Origin: JBOHSA01 sp050732995
GTDB lineage: Bacteria > Gemmatimonadota > Gemmatimonadetes > Gemmatimonadales > GWC2-71-9
DNA length: 46,473 bases
Direction of reading: 5' to 3'
Assembly: GCA_050732995.1 (NCBI GenBank)
Contig: JBOHSA010000104.1
Coordinates: forward strand, 1 to 46,473
Below the pieces are notes generated by a model that did not search any database, was not told where the DNA came from, and worked only from the letters and a program-made list of their open reading frames with translations. The position numbers and the translations under genes were made by a program. This document shows, piece by piece, positions 14,653 to 21,775 of this stretch; position 1 is the first letter of the stretch, and the number at the start of each line of letters is the position of its first letter.

Positions 14653-15139
14653 GCGTCAGGTCCTCGGTGTAGAGCACCAGGTCGTCGCCGGGCGCGTAAT
14701 ACCCCGGAATGGTCGCCGCCCTGGTGAAGCCGCGCCGCTGATAAAACGCGCGGGTCGCGGCGTAGTCGGGGCGCGACGACGTCTCCACGACGATCAGCCG
14801 GGCGCCGTCCGCCAGGAGCCGGCGCTCGACTTCCCCGAGCAGCGCGGCCCCGACGCCGGTGCGCTGCCGGGCCGGATCCACCACGAGCCAGTAGAGGTCG
14901 TTCGTCCCTTCGGTGCCCGGCGTCGGGCCCCAACAGGCGTACCCCACGAGCTCGTCGCCGGCATAGGCGCCGACGAAGCGGTAGTCGTCCTCGCCGGCGA
15001 GCGCCTCGTCCAGCAGCTCGACCGCGGTGGCCACCTCGGCGTCGCGGAAGACGCCCGTGGCCCGGGTCAGCGCCTCAAGCCGTGCGCGTTGCGCGCGGCC
15101 GACGGGGCGCAGCGAACAGGTCACGGGCGGCCCTGGCAC
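14624..15139 (-). CDS. GNAT-family N-acetyltransferase
   Basis: A 171-residue acetyl-CoA-dependent acetyltransferase. The acetyl-CoA loop is RQRTGVGAALL, preceded by the usual beta strand (LYWLVVDPA) and followed by RLIVVETSS and an AFYQRRGF motif near the C-terminus. Its 3' end overlaps the KamA start by 29 bases and its 5' end overlaps the ATP-grasp gene by 65 bases from GTG 15139, or 50 from GTG 15124. Placed next to a lysine aminomutase it could acetylate beta-lysine, as AblB does in N-epsilon-acetyl-beta-lysine synthesis. AblB proteins are longer, though, and this one may act on a peptide product instead. Confidence 0.85.
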   Translation of the reverse strand: MPGPPVTCSLRPVGRAQRARLEALTRATGVFRDAEVATAVELLDEALAGEDDYRFVGAYAGDELVGYACWGPTPGTEGTNDLYWLVVDPARQRTGVGAALLGEVERRLLADGARLIVVETSSRPDYAATRAFYQRRGFTRAATIPGYYAPGDDLVLYTEDLTHGVLAGTAS

Positions 15140-16094
15140 CCTGGGCCTCGCGCAGCGCCACCTCGGCGATCCGCCGCACGAGTTCCGGGTAGTCCCAGCC
15201 GGCCGCTCGCCCCATGCGCGACAGGCCGGCGTCGTCGTTCAGGTCGGGGTTCGGGTTCACTTCCAGCAACCAGGCCTGCCCGGCGTCGTCCACCCGCAGG
15301 TCCACGCGGCCGTACCCGTCCCCGCGCAGCGTCCGCCACGCCGCCTCGGCGACCCGGGTCAGCCGATCGGCGAGCCGCTGGGGAACGGTCGGGGGACAAA
15401 TCGGCACGCTCCCGAGATCCTCGGGTGAGCCGGCGTGCCACTTCGCCGCATAGGTCAGAATCGGCCAGCTGCCCTCCGGCATCCCGGCGAAGTCGATCTC
15501 CGAGATGGGGAGCGTGCGGGTGCCGACGAAGCCGACGTTGAATTCGCGTCCCGGGACGTACGCCTGCACCATGACTTCGTCGAACTGCTCGGTCATCGCC
15601 GCGACCCGGGCGCGCAGCGCCTTGCGGTCGGTCACGATGGAGGTCCGATCGAGGCCCGCGCTGGCGTCCTCCGCGGCGGGCTTCACGATGGCGGGCAGCG
15701 GGAAATCCTCCTCGATCTTCCCCTGGGCGACGCTCCACCGGGGGATCGGGAGACCGGCCTGCTGGAGGATGGCGTTGGCGATCGGCTTGCGGCGGCAGAC
15801 GGCGAGCGTCCACAGGCCGCACCCCGTGTAGGGGATGCCCGCGAACTCGAGCGTGCCGACCACGTGCTCTTCCCACTGGGAGACGCCGTGGACCCCCTCG
15901 CACAGGTTGAACACGAGGTCCGCCTTGCGACAGGCGTCGAACCACCGCATGTCGTGCCGCACCGGCACTTTCCGGACGTCGTGGCCCAGGGCGCCGAAGA
16001 TCCGGGCGATCTCGTTCACAGCCCGTAGCACCCCGGCGATGTCCTCGGGCGTCCAGTCGTCGGCCCCGGGATCGTACAGGACGACGAGCTTCAC
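15075..16094 (-). CDS. D-Ala-D-Ala-ligase-like ATP-grasp ligase (second of pair)
   Basis: A 339-residue ATP-grasp enzyme that should form an amide bond from an acyl-phosphate. Seen in order: an N-terminal Rossmann-like half (KLVVLYDPGADDW), DLVFNLCEGVHG and GIPYTGCG like the Ddl substrate loop, the ATP-binding strand PAIVKPAAEDASAG, VQAYVPGREFNVG, GRVDLRVDD and the metal-binding LLEVNPNPDLNDDAG. Canonical Ddl ends this motif NTxPGMT, so the donor/acceptor pocket differs. The start is GTG 16094, fixed by a GTGA overlap with the stop of the upstream ATP-grasp gene. It is unlikely to be the cell-wall Ddl because it is paired and sits with KamA and GNAT. Confidence 0.88.
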   Translation of the reverse strand: MKLVVLYDPGADDWTPEDIAGVLRAVNEIARIFGALGHDVRKVPVRHDMRWFDACRKADLVFNLCEGVHGVSQWEEHVVGTLEFAGIPYTGCGLWTLAVCRRKPIANAILQQAGLPIPRWSVAQGKIEEDFPLPAIVKPAAEDASAGLDRTSIVTDRKALRARVAAMTEQFDEVMVQAYVPGREFNVGFVGTRTLPISEIDFAGMPEGSWPILTYAAKWHAGSPEDLGSVPICPPTVPQRLADRLTRVAEAAWRTLRGDGYGRVDLRVDDAGQAWLLEVNPNPDLNDDAGLSRMGRAAGWDYPELVRRIAEVALREAQGARAARDLFAAPRRPRATRTA

Positions 16095-17176
16095 GCCAGC
16101 GCCTCCACCGGGCGGAGCTGGCCCGGCGCCGGAGACAGCCGGCGCACACGGAGCTCGGCGCGGGTCAGCCGTCGCCACGCGATGCGGACGACGTCCTGGA
16201 TCAGCTCGTCGTAGGTCAGGCCCGCTGCGCGTGCGGCCTTCGGGAAGCACGAGTTCATCGCCGGGTCGGGAATGATCCCGGGCAGGGGGTTCAGCTCGAC
16301 GATGTTGGGAACCCCGAAGCGATCGACCCGCACGTCCACCCGGCACCAATCGCGGCAGCCGAGGACGTGGTAGGAGTCGAGTGCGACGCGCTCGATCTCG
16401 CGGCTCAACGCGGGCGGGGCCTGGGCCGGGCACTGGAAGATGGCCAGGGGCCGCTCGGGCGTGTCCCACACCCACTTCGCCTCATAGCCGTAGACCGGCG
16501 TTGCGCCGGCGGGCAACGTGCTGAAGTCGAATCCGATCACCGGCAGGCAATGCGCCTCGGCGTCGTTGCCCATGATGGCCACGGTGAACTCGGGCCCGGG
16601 GAGATACGTCTCGACGAGGACCGGCTGGGCGTAGTGCTCCAGGAGGAAGAGCGTGCGCTCGCGCAGCTGCCCGACGTGCTCGCACAAGTTGTTGTCGAAT
16701 ATCCCCTTACCAGACCCCTCCGCGACCGGTTTGACGAACAGCGGGTAGGGGAGACTCACCCGTTCGATGTCCGACGCCCGCTCGATGAGGCTGAACGGGG
16801 CGGTGGGGACGCCGCGGTAGGCGAGGATCTCTTTGGTGCGGCCCTTGTGCAGCGACAGCGCGAGTGTGAGCGGGTCGCTGCCGGTGTATGGGATGCCGAG
16901 GTACTCGCAGATCGCGGGAACGTGGGACTCGCGGTTCAGCCCGTGGAGCCCCTCCGCCATGTTGAAGACGATGTCGGGCTGCGCGAGGGCGAGTTTCTGG
17001 GGGAAGAGCGCGTCGGCTTCGAGGCGGACGACTCTGCCGAAGAACCCGAGAGCCTGCTCCACCGCGCTGATGGTGGATGGGTCGTCCCACTCGGCGTAGA
17101 CGTCGCTGCTCCTCGCAGGCTCGTCGAGCGAGCGGCCCGGATCGGGTTTCTCGTTGTACGCGAGACCGATGCGCAT
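16091..17176 (-). CDS. D-Ala-D-Ala-ligase-like ATP-grasp ligase (first of pair)
   Basis: First gene of the four-gene unit, 361 residues. Motifs: DIVFNMAEGLHG and GIPYTGSDPLTLALSLHK (Ddl-type substrate loop), PLFVKPVAEGSGKGI (ATP-grasp lysine and glycine loop), VETYLPGPEFTVAIMG, CRVDVRVDR, and ELNPLPGIIPDPAMNS, which keeps the NPxPG metal/phosphate motif. It resembles its neighbour across the whole length, so the pair probably arose by duplication, yet their C-terminal substrate motifs differ, suggesting two successive couplings. The likely ribosome-binding site is AGGAGG at 17196-17191, 14 bases before the ATG, which is long. Upstream lie an inverted repeat and a hairpin with six U, hinting at regulated expression. 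Confidence 0.88.
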   Translation of the reverse strand: MRIGLAYNEKPDPGRSLDEPARSSDVYAEWDDPSTISAVEQALGFFGRVVRLEADALFPQKLALAQPDIVFNMAEGLHGLNRESHVPAICEYLGIPYTGSDPLTLALSLHKGRTKEILAYRGVPTAPFSLIERASDIERVSLPYPLFVKPVAEGSGKGIFDNNLCEHVGQLRERTLFLLEHYAQPVLVETYLPGPEFTVAIMGNDAEAHCLPVIGFDFSTLPAGATPVYGYEAKWVWDTPERPLAIFQCPAQAPPALSREIERVALDSYHVLGCRDWCRVDVRVDRFGVPNIVELNPLPGIIPDPAMNSCFPKAARAAGLTYDELIQDVVRIAWRRLTRAELRVRRLSPAPGQLRPVEALA

Positions 17177-17198
17177 GTGGTCTCGGGCTACCTCCTAC

Positions 17199-17224
17199 AA
17201 AAAAGGCCGCTGAGTCGGGCGGTC
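17199..17224 (-). terminator. Possible attenuator: weak hairpin plus six U in the leader of the ATP-grasp/KamA unit
   Basis: On the minus strand CCGC (17222-17219) pairs with GCGG (17210-17207) across an 8-base loop, and TTTTTT follows at 17204-17199. It lies before the ribosome-binding site of the ATP-grasp gene, so premature termination there would control the whole unit. The stem core is only 4 bp, so this is tentative. Confidence 0.3.
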
Positions 17225-17247
17225 TGGACGACTGCAACGTGCTGTCG

Positions 17248-17261
17248 CGTATCACAATACG
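17248..17261. promoter_or_regulatory. Inverted repeat CGTAT-CACA-ATACG upstream of the ATP-grasp/KamA unit
   Basis: A perfect 5-bp inverted repeat with a 4-base spacer sits about 72 bases before the start codon. It is in the most AT-rich part of the leader, next to minus-strand T runs at about 17287-17298, which could hold promoter elements. It could be an operator; no regulator is adjacent. Confidence 0.35.
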
Positions 17262-17305
17262 AAAAGCGCGCGCGATGCGCAATAGGGAAAAACAAAAATT
17301 GCGTG

Positions 17306-17327
17306 GGGTGTCGTGAGTGGTGTGTGG
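17306..17327. repeat. Heptamer repeat array (leader of ATP-grasp/KamA unit)
   Basis: Heptamers GGGTGTC (17306-17312), TGAGTGG (17314-17320) and TGTGTGG (17321-17327) lie in near-tandem. They belong to the dispersed NGGTGNN family. The C-rich strand is the sense strand for the leftward gene that follows. Confidence 0.6.
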
Positions 17328-17341
17328 GGCCGACTCCCCAC
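17324..17341 (-). terminator. Hairpin just after thyX
   Basis: GTGGGG and CCCCAC form a perfect 6-bp stem with a 6-base loop, 10 bases past the thyX stop on the minus strand. No U run follows at once, but T-rich sequence begins about 25 bases later. It may stabilise the thyX transcript end or act as a weak terminator. Confidence 0.35.
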
Positions 17342-17351
17342 CACGCGGTCG

Positions 17352-18104
17352 TCAGACTTTGTGGTAGGCGATGCGCGCGGCTTCTTGTCGATCGTCGGCG
17401 ACGTAGATCTCGAAATCGGAGAAGAGCGATCCGGCTTCCCGTTGCAGCGCGCGCAGGCAGGCGACGGCCATGCGCCGGATCTCGAGCTCCGCGCCCTCCG
17501 ACGTGCGCAGCTCGAGCATCGTGCGCCACGCGCGCGCGTTGCCCGACACGACGATCTTCACCTCGGTCGCGTTGGGCAGGACGCTGCGGGCCGCCTCGCG
17601 CGCCACCTTCCGGCGGTGCACCTTGTCGGTGACCCAGGCGTAGCGCTCCATCAATCCCTCGACGGCGCGCACGTAGGCGGCTTGCGCCGCCTCCACCTGG
17701 CGGGCCCACTCCGCTTCGAGCCCGGGCTCGCCCAGGACGGCGGGCGGCATGACGAACGCCGCGTGGGACTCGTCCACGTAGCGCTGGGAGAGTTGCGAGT
17801 AGCCGAAGCCCGCCCGATGGCGCACCAGCTCGTGCGAGCAGGAGCGCGAGATCCCCTCGATCAGGAGCACGTAGACCGAGTGCTCGAGCACCGAGCCGTG
17901 CCCCTGCTTCTTGATGTTCTCGATGTAGTCGGCGGTGGTCCGGTTCGCCGGGTTGTGCTGGCTCATGTAGCACAGGCGGCCGGCGTATTCGGCGAGCCGC
18001 TCGCCCGGTGTCGCCGCGCCCTTCCACTGCACGGGCAGGTGGCTGGGCTCGAGGAACTCGGGGCGGGCGATGAGCGTGACGCGCGGGTCGCGGAAGACTT
18101 CCAT
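17352..18104 (-). CDS. thyX: Flavin-dependent thymidylate synthase
   Basis: This 250-residue enzyme makes dTMP from dUMP using methylene-tetrahydrofolate, with NADPH-reduced FAD. The signature is present: SCSHELVRHRAGFGYSQLSQRYV, split here as ELVRHRAG (RHR at 95-97) and SQLSQRYV. Other ThyX hallmarks are YENIK-like IENIKKQGHGSVLEH and NARAWRTMLELR near the C-terminus. Length matches the family. It is downstream of the FAD-linked oxidase gene on the same strand with 11 bases between stop and ATG. Its immediate leader is a heptamer repeat instead of a ribosome-binding site. A dCMP deaminase gene 10 kb away could supply dUMP. Confidence 0.95.
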   Translation of the reverse strand: MEVFRDPRVTLIARPEFLEPSHLPVQWKGAATPGERLAEYAGRLCYMSQHNPANRTTADYIENIKKQGHGSVLEHSVYVLLIEGISRSCSHELVRHRAGFGYSQLSQRYVDESHAAFVMPPAVLGEPGLEAEWARQVEAAQAAYVRAVEGLMERYAWVTDKVHRRKVAREAARSVLPNATEVKIVVSGNARAWRTMLELRTSEGAELEIRRMAVACLRALQREAGSLFSDFEIYVADDRQEAARIAYHKV

Positions 18105-18110
18105 GGAGTC

Positions 18111-18131
18111 GGGTGTCAGGTGTCGGGTGTC
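18111..18131. repeat. Heptamer repeat array between the oxidase gene and thyX
   Basis: Three perfect-period heptamers: GGGTGTC, AGGTGTC, GGGTGTC, followed by GGGGACT. The array encodes the last residues of the oxidase (SPTPDT then stop at 18116) and forms the thyX leader up to seven bases before its ATG. The sense strand reads GACACCC. Confidence 0.8.
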
Positions 18132-19726
18132 GGGGACTGCCGGGCCAGTTCTGGTTTCGGAACGCCCCACCCCGCGGTGCGCTCGGTCTCGCGCAGGCGG
18201 TGGGCGATGTCGTCGGGAATCGGGGCCGCGTCCCCGCCGACCTTCAGCTCGGCGAGCGGTGCCCAATCGGCCGCGGGAATAATAACACCCGGGTTCAGGA
18301 TGCCCAGCGGGTCGTAGGCGCGCTTGAGCTCGCGGAACGCCGCCATCAGCTCCGGCCCGTAGAACCGCTCCCCGAGCCCCGCGCGCAGCCGGCCGTCCCC
18401 GTGCTCTCCACTCGGCGTCCCCCCGAGCCGGACTTGCAGCGCGGTGACGTCGTCCAGGAGCGCCGCGAGCACCCGCTGCCCCTCCCTGCGCCAGCCGGGC
18501 TCCGTCACATCCGGCAGGGCGTTGACGTGCAGGTGGCCGTCGCCCGCGTGGCCGAAGGCGGCCACGGGGATCCCCTGGCGCGCGGCGGCCCGCCGAATCT
18601 CCCGGATGTAGTCGGCGAGCCGGTCCACGGGCACGCACCCGTCCTCGATCACCTGGAGCGACCGCCGCTTGGCCGGCAGCCGCGCCAGCGCGGGGCTCGC
18701 CATGCGTCGCACCGCCCAGAGCTGCTCCAACCCGGCACGGTCGACCGCCGTCTCGACGTGATCCGCCGGCGCGCGCAGGCCGCGGACGGCGTCGCCCACC
18801 GCACCCCGGGCGGCGGCGGCCGTGTCCCGCTCGAATTCGACCAGCAGCAACCCCTCGAGACCCTTGGGGACCTCCCCGCCGGCCTCCGCCACGAAGGCAA
18901 GGAGGGTGCGATCGAGCAGCTCGAGCGCCGACGGCTCCAGCGCGAGGAGGAACGGCACGGCCTCCGCGAGCGCGTCGAGGTCCCGGAAGCCGAGGGCGGC
19001 CCCCGCGAGCGCCGGCGGGATGGGATCGAGCCGCCACTCGACCGCGGTGACCACCGCGAGGGTGCCTTCCGAGCCGATCAGCAGGTCGAGCTCGTCGCCC
19101 GAGGCGGCGCAGGCATCGAGCGCGTAGCCGCTTGAGTTCTTGCGCGTTCGGGGGAATCGCTGGGCGACCTGGTGCCGGGTGTCGGGGGTGAGGCGCCAGG
19201 GCCCGGCGCCGCCTCCCCGCCGGATCGTGCGGGCTTCCCCGTCGGCGGCCACGACTTCGATCGCCTCCACCCACCGCCGCACGCTGCCGTAGCGCACCGA
19301 CCGGGGACCGGCGGCGTTGGTCGAGACCATCCCGCCGCACGTGGCGAAGGCGCCGGACGAGGGATCGGGCGGCAACCGGAGGCCGAAGGGGCGCGCGGCT
19401 TCGCTCACCTGGGCCCACGTGGTCGCGGCCCCGGCGCGGGCGCGGCGCCGCGCGGGCTCGATCGTGACGCCGCCCAGCTCCCGTCCCCGGCTCAGGTCGA
19501 CAATGACGCCGCGGCCGACGTTGCCGCCGGGCATCCCGCTGCCCGCGCCGCGGGGGACGAGCGGCGTTCCGGTCGCGGCCGCCCAGCGCAGCACCTGTTG
19601 CAGATCGGAAACGCTGTGCGGCAGTGCCACCGCCTCGGGCAGGATGCGATAGATGCCGGCCGCCTCGGCATAGGCGGCGCGGACGCGCGGGTCGGTGAGG
19701 AGCGTGGGCGGCTGAGGGAGGGGCAC
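18116..19726 (-). CDS. FAD-linked oxidase of the GlcD / lactate dehydrogenase type
   Basis: About 536 residues. The FAD-binding PCMH domain is clear: PLVPRGAGSGMPGGNV for the pyrophosphate loop, GMVSTNAAGPRSVRYG, KNSSGYALD and LLIGSEGTLAVVT. The C-terminal half is the FAD-oxidase C domain with FGHAGDGHLHVN, whose His residues shape the substrate site, and GEHGDGRLR. Such enzymes oxidise 2-hydroxyacids (glycolate, D-lactate). The GTG at 19726 is preferred because the upstream in-frame extension translates repeat DNA (CVVCGEWCVVC). Two repeat-derived segments enter the protein: TPDTRHQ near the middle (19170-19190) and SPTPDT at the C-terminus. Confidence 0.88.
   Translation of the reverse strand: MPLPQPPTLLTDPRVRAAYAEAAGIYRILPEAVALPHSVSDLQQVLRWAAATGTPLVPRGAGSGMPGGNVGRGVIVDLSRGRELGGVTIEPARRRARAGAATTWAQVSEAARPFGLRLPPDPSSGAFATCGGMVSTNAAGPRSVRYGSVRRWVEAIEVVAADGEARTIRRGGGAGPWRLTPDTRHQVAQRFPRTRKNSSGYALDACAASGDELDLLIGSEGTLAVVTAVEWRLDPIPPALAGAALGFRDLDALAEAVPFLLALEPSALELLDRTLLAFVAEAGGEVPKGLEGLLLVEFERDTAAAARGAVGDAVRGLRAPADHVETAVDRAGLEQLWAVRRMASPALARLPAKRRSLQVIEDGCVPVDRLADYIREIRRAAARQGIPVAAFGHAGDGHLHVNALPDVTEPGWRREGQRVLAALLDDVTALQVRLGGTPSGEHGDGRLRAGLGERFYGPELMAAFRELKRAYDPLGILNPGVIIPAADWAPLAELKVGGDAAPIPDDIAHRLRETERTAGWGVPKPELARQSPTPDT
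19170..19183. repeat. Heptamer repeat inside the oxidase coding region
   Basis: TGGTGCC and GGGTGTC lie side by side, followed by GGGGGTG. They encode PDTRHQ in the oxidase, between the FAD-binding GMVSTNAAG region and KNSSGYALD, so the repeat is tolerated in frame in a loop. Confidence 0.6.
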
Positions 19727-19731
19727 GATCC

Positions 19732-19789
19732 GGGTGTCGGGTGTCTGGTGTCCGGAACATACCACGCACCACTCACCACACACCACGCA
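19732..19789. repeat. Pair of oppositely oriented heptamer arrays between divergent genes
   Basis: Three heptamers GGGTGTC, GGGTGTC, TGGTGTC (19732-19752) and, nine bases later, four heptamers CCACGCA, CCACTCA, CCACACA, CCACGCA (19762-19789). They point in opposite directions. For each of the two divergent genes (oxidase leftward, DUF116 rightward) the array closest to it has the C-rich strand as sense. A TTGACA at 19803-19808 could be a -35 element for DUF116, though I see no good -10. Confidence 0.8.
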
Positions 19790-19839
19790 GGTTGCGTTCC
19801 GCTTGACATCGTCCGCACGCCGCGTGAAGCTTCCCGGCG

Positions 19840-20700
19840 ATGGCGACCTCCGCACCTCCGGCTCCGCCCCCCCCCGCTCGCCCGGGGGCGCAGCGCGCTC
19901 AGCTGATCCACATCGAGACCGATCGTCGGCTCGGCCATGAATGGGACGAGTGGGACGGCCGGCCCCTGCCGGGCAACGGCGATTTCTCGGCGCCGCCGGG
20001 GGTGTTCTTCCGGTACGCGGCCCTGGCGCTCGCCGCGGCGTTCGGCGCCGCCGCCGCCCTCCTCTTCCTGCTGGCGCCCCGGCTGGCCACGCTGTGGGCC
20101 CGCCTACCGGCGCTCCTGGGGCTCGGCCTGGGGGCGGCCGTGGCCGTGGCGTGGGTGTGGCTCGCCCTGCTCGCCGCTTCCTTCTATGGCGGCGTCGGCC
20201 TGCTGCCCGAACGGCTGCTCGAGCGCGGGCCCTACCTCCGGCTCATGAGCCTCACGTCGCTCCTGTCCCGGGTCACCGGCCGGCGCGACTGGGTGGAGCA
20301 CGCCGCGATCGACGTGTACAACACGCTCGCCGTGCGCCGGGGCCGTATCGTAGGGCAGGGTGAGCTGCTGGTGCTCATTCCGCGTTGCCTCTCCAAACAG
20401 GCGCTGGACGGCGTGCTCGACATCGCGGGCCGCTACCACGTGCCCGTGTTCGTGGCGACGCGGGGGCAGCTCGCCCGGCGGGTGATCCGCGAGCGGCGGC
20501 CGCGCGCGGTGGTCGCGGTGGCGTGCGAGCGCGATATGATGACCGGCCTGCGCGACGTGGCCGGCAAACTCCCCGTGCTCGGTCTGACGATGCAGCTGCC
20601 CAACGGCCCTTGCCGGGACGCGTCGGTGGATCTGCGGGTGATGGAAGACTGGGTGAAAGGGTGGGTGGGGGGAGGAGGGGGGGGGGGGGCCCGCGCCTAG
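19840..20700 (+). CDS. DUF116-domain membrane protein
   Basis: A 286-residue protein with two membrane helices (about residues 56-80 and 87-115) and a cytoplasmic C-terminal DUF116 domain. That domain shows the conserved Cys pattern: LIPRCLSK, then VAVACERDMMTGL and LPNGPCRD, which could bind a metal or cluster. DUF116 function is unknown; in other genomes it often sits near lipoate or formyltransferase genes, which are absent here. The last 15 or so residues (KGWVGGGGGGGARA) come from a G tract and may be wrong. The stop shares CTAG with the opposing lipoprotein gene. Confidence 0.82.
   Translation: MATSAPPAPPPPARPGAQRAQLIHIETDRRLGHEWDEWDGRPLPGNGDFSAPPGVFFRYAALALAAAFGAAAALLFLLAPRLATLWARLPALLGLGLGAAVAVAWVWLALLAASFYGGVGLLPERLLERGPYLRLMSLTSLLSRVTGRRDWVEHAAIDVYNTLAVRRGRIVGQGELLVLIPRCLSKQALDGVLDIAGRYHVPVFVATRGQLARRVIRERRPRAVVAVACERDMMTGLRDVAGKLPVLGLTMQLPNGPCRDASVDLRVMEDWVKGWVGGGGGGGARA
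20659..20689 (+). repeat. G-quadruplex-type G tract at the 3' end of the DUF116 gene
   Basis: G runs of 3, 3, 6, 2 and 13 are separated by single T or A bases. This meets the G-quadruplex pattern and encodes the glycine-rich C-terminus. Confidence 0.8.
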
Positions 20701-21158
20701 CCGCCGAACTTCCGCTGCATCGCCTCCAGTAGTCGCTCCGCGATCTTGTACCCTTCGTGCTCCGGCGGCGGGATCAGCTCCAGGTCCCGCGGGGCACGCG
20801 ACGCGTCAGAGAACGGGCGGTACACCGGCTCGATCGTGAGCCGGAACTTGCCCTGCGCGTCGGCATCCGCCCAGCAGCGGATCTTGATCGTGGCGTCGAG
20901 GTGCGGCGTGCCCCGGGACCGGTGCGTGCGTACGTCGTACCAGTCCGTCTCGAGGTAGCCGTCCCCCGCGTGCGCGAACGCGACGCGCACACTCTCCGCC
21001 TGGAGCCACGCCGAGATCTCGGGAATGACGGCCGCGGGCCGGCCGGCGAGCACGCTGGAGAGGGCCTGCGGGAACGGGCGGAACGCCGGCCGCGTGCTTC
21101 CCGGGGCGCAGGCGGCGAGGAAGCATACGGGAAGCAGGGCAGGCGGCAGGCGGACCAT
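20697..21158 (-). CDS. Small lipoprotein of unknown function
   Basis: A 153-residue exported protein with a lipobox (CFLAAC) after a short hydrophobic signal. The body has YLETDWYDVRTHR, then IKIRCWADADAQGKFRLTIEPVYRP and YKIAERLLEAMQRKF at the end, a pattern seen in lipoproteins of the BamC-like or DUF4136-like kind, but I cannot name the family. ATG 21158 overlaps the stop of the upstream DUF2231 gene by one base (TGATG), so the two are coupled. The stop overlaps the DUF116 stop on the opposite strand through CTAG. Confidence 0.72.
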   Translation of the reverse strand: MVRLPPALLPVCFLAACAPGSTRPAFRPFPQALSSVLAGRPAAVIPEISAWLQAESVRVAFAHAGDGYLETDWYDVRTHRSRGTPHLDATIKIRCWADADAQGKFRLTIEPVYRPFSDASRAPRDLELIPPPEHEGYKIAERLLEAMQRKFGG

Positions 21159-21733
21159 CAGTGCGAGTGCGCCTTTGTCCCCGGCCCGTGCACATGGCCG
21201 GCTGGTGCCGCCGTGTCGGCGGGGGAGGAGGGGGGGGGGGCCGCCGTGTCGGCCGGCCGGACGATGCCGCGGTCGACCATCTCGGCCTTCAGGTGCTCGT
21301 TCGTGACGCCCGCGGCGTGCTCGAACACCGCGCGCCCGCCGGCGGCGGCCGTGGCGAGGAGGAGCCCCAGTCCCACGAGACTCAGCGCGCGCAGCCCCCA
21401 TTCCTCGAGCGGCCGGAGCCCGCCCCGGCGCCACAGCTTCCACAGGAGCACGAGGGTGAAGGCGATCATGGTGTACAGCGCCAGATCCTCGTGGCGCTCC
21501 ATGATCTCGTGGATCGCCTCGCCGTGGTCGATGCTCTCCTCCGCCCGCTCGCCGGCGAGGTAGGCCGCCCACCCCCCAACGACGCCGGCCCAGAGCGCCC
21601 ACAGCCCGGCCGCCCGGACCGTCTCGCGCTTCAGGAGCCAGCCGCCGAGGTCGAACAGCACGGCCACGAGCAGTAGCGCGGCGGGCAGGTCGTTCAGGGC
21701 CGCGTGGATCTTCGCCCAGGTGTAGTCACCCAT
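21158..21733 (-). CDS. DUF2231-type four-helix membrane protein
   Basis: A 191-residue integral membrane protein with four predicted helices: LPAALLLVAVLFDLGGWLL, AGLWALWAGVVGGWAAYLAG, ALYTMIAFTLVLLWKLW and ALSLVGLGLLLATAAAGG. The first starts after IHAALNDLP, the characteristic DUF2231 entry, and conserved His residues lie near helix ends. After helix four comes a His-rich tail (HVHGPGTKAHSH) that may bind metal. The segment between helix four and the tail carries a duplicated ADTAAP unit around a G/C tract. Function is unknown; haem or metal binding is often supposed. A heptamer repeat forms its leader. Confidence 0.8.
   Translation of the reverse strand: MGDYTWAKIHAALNDLPAALLLVAVLFDLGGWLLKRETVRAAGLWALWAGVVGGWAAYLAGERAEESIDHGEAIHEIMERHEDLALYTMIAFTLVLLWKLWRRGGLRPLEEWGLRALSLVGLGLLLATAAAGGRAVFEHAAGVTNEHLKAEMVDRGIVRPADTAAPPPSSPADTAAPAGHVHGPGTKAHSH
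21207..21253. repeat. 14-bp direct repeats flanking a G tract in the DUF2231 gene
   Basis: GCCGCCGTGTCGGC occurs at 21207-21220 and again at 21240-21253, on each side of a GA-rich tract with a final run of 11 G. The protein reads ADTAAP-PPSSP-ADTAAP. The layout looks like a target-site duplication or slippage product. Confidence 0.8.
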
Positions 21734-21741
21734 GAAAACCT

Positions 21742-21769
21742 CGGTGCCTGGTGAGGGGTGAGCGGTGCG
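21742..21769. repeat. Heptamer repeat array in the DUF2231 leader
   Basis: Four contiguous heptamers CGGTGCC, TGGTGAG, GGGTGAG, CGGTGCG lie in the 42 bases between the DUF2231 start and the dehydrogenase stop. The C-rich strand is the sense strand for DUF2231. Confidence 0.75.
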
Positions 21770-21775
21770 TGGGCG

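Noticed and set aside
19732..19789. CRISPR-like repeats
   Set aside because: The units are only 7 bases and contiguous, with no spacers and no cas genes.
19727..19855. N-terminal Cys-rich extension of the FAD oxidase (CVVCGEWCVVC)
   Set aside because: It is the translation of the heptamer repeat arrays in the intergenic space, not conserved protein.
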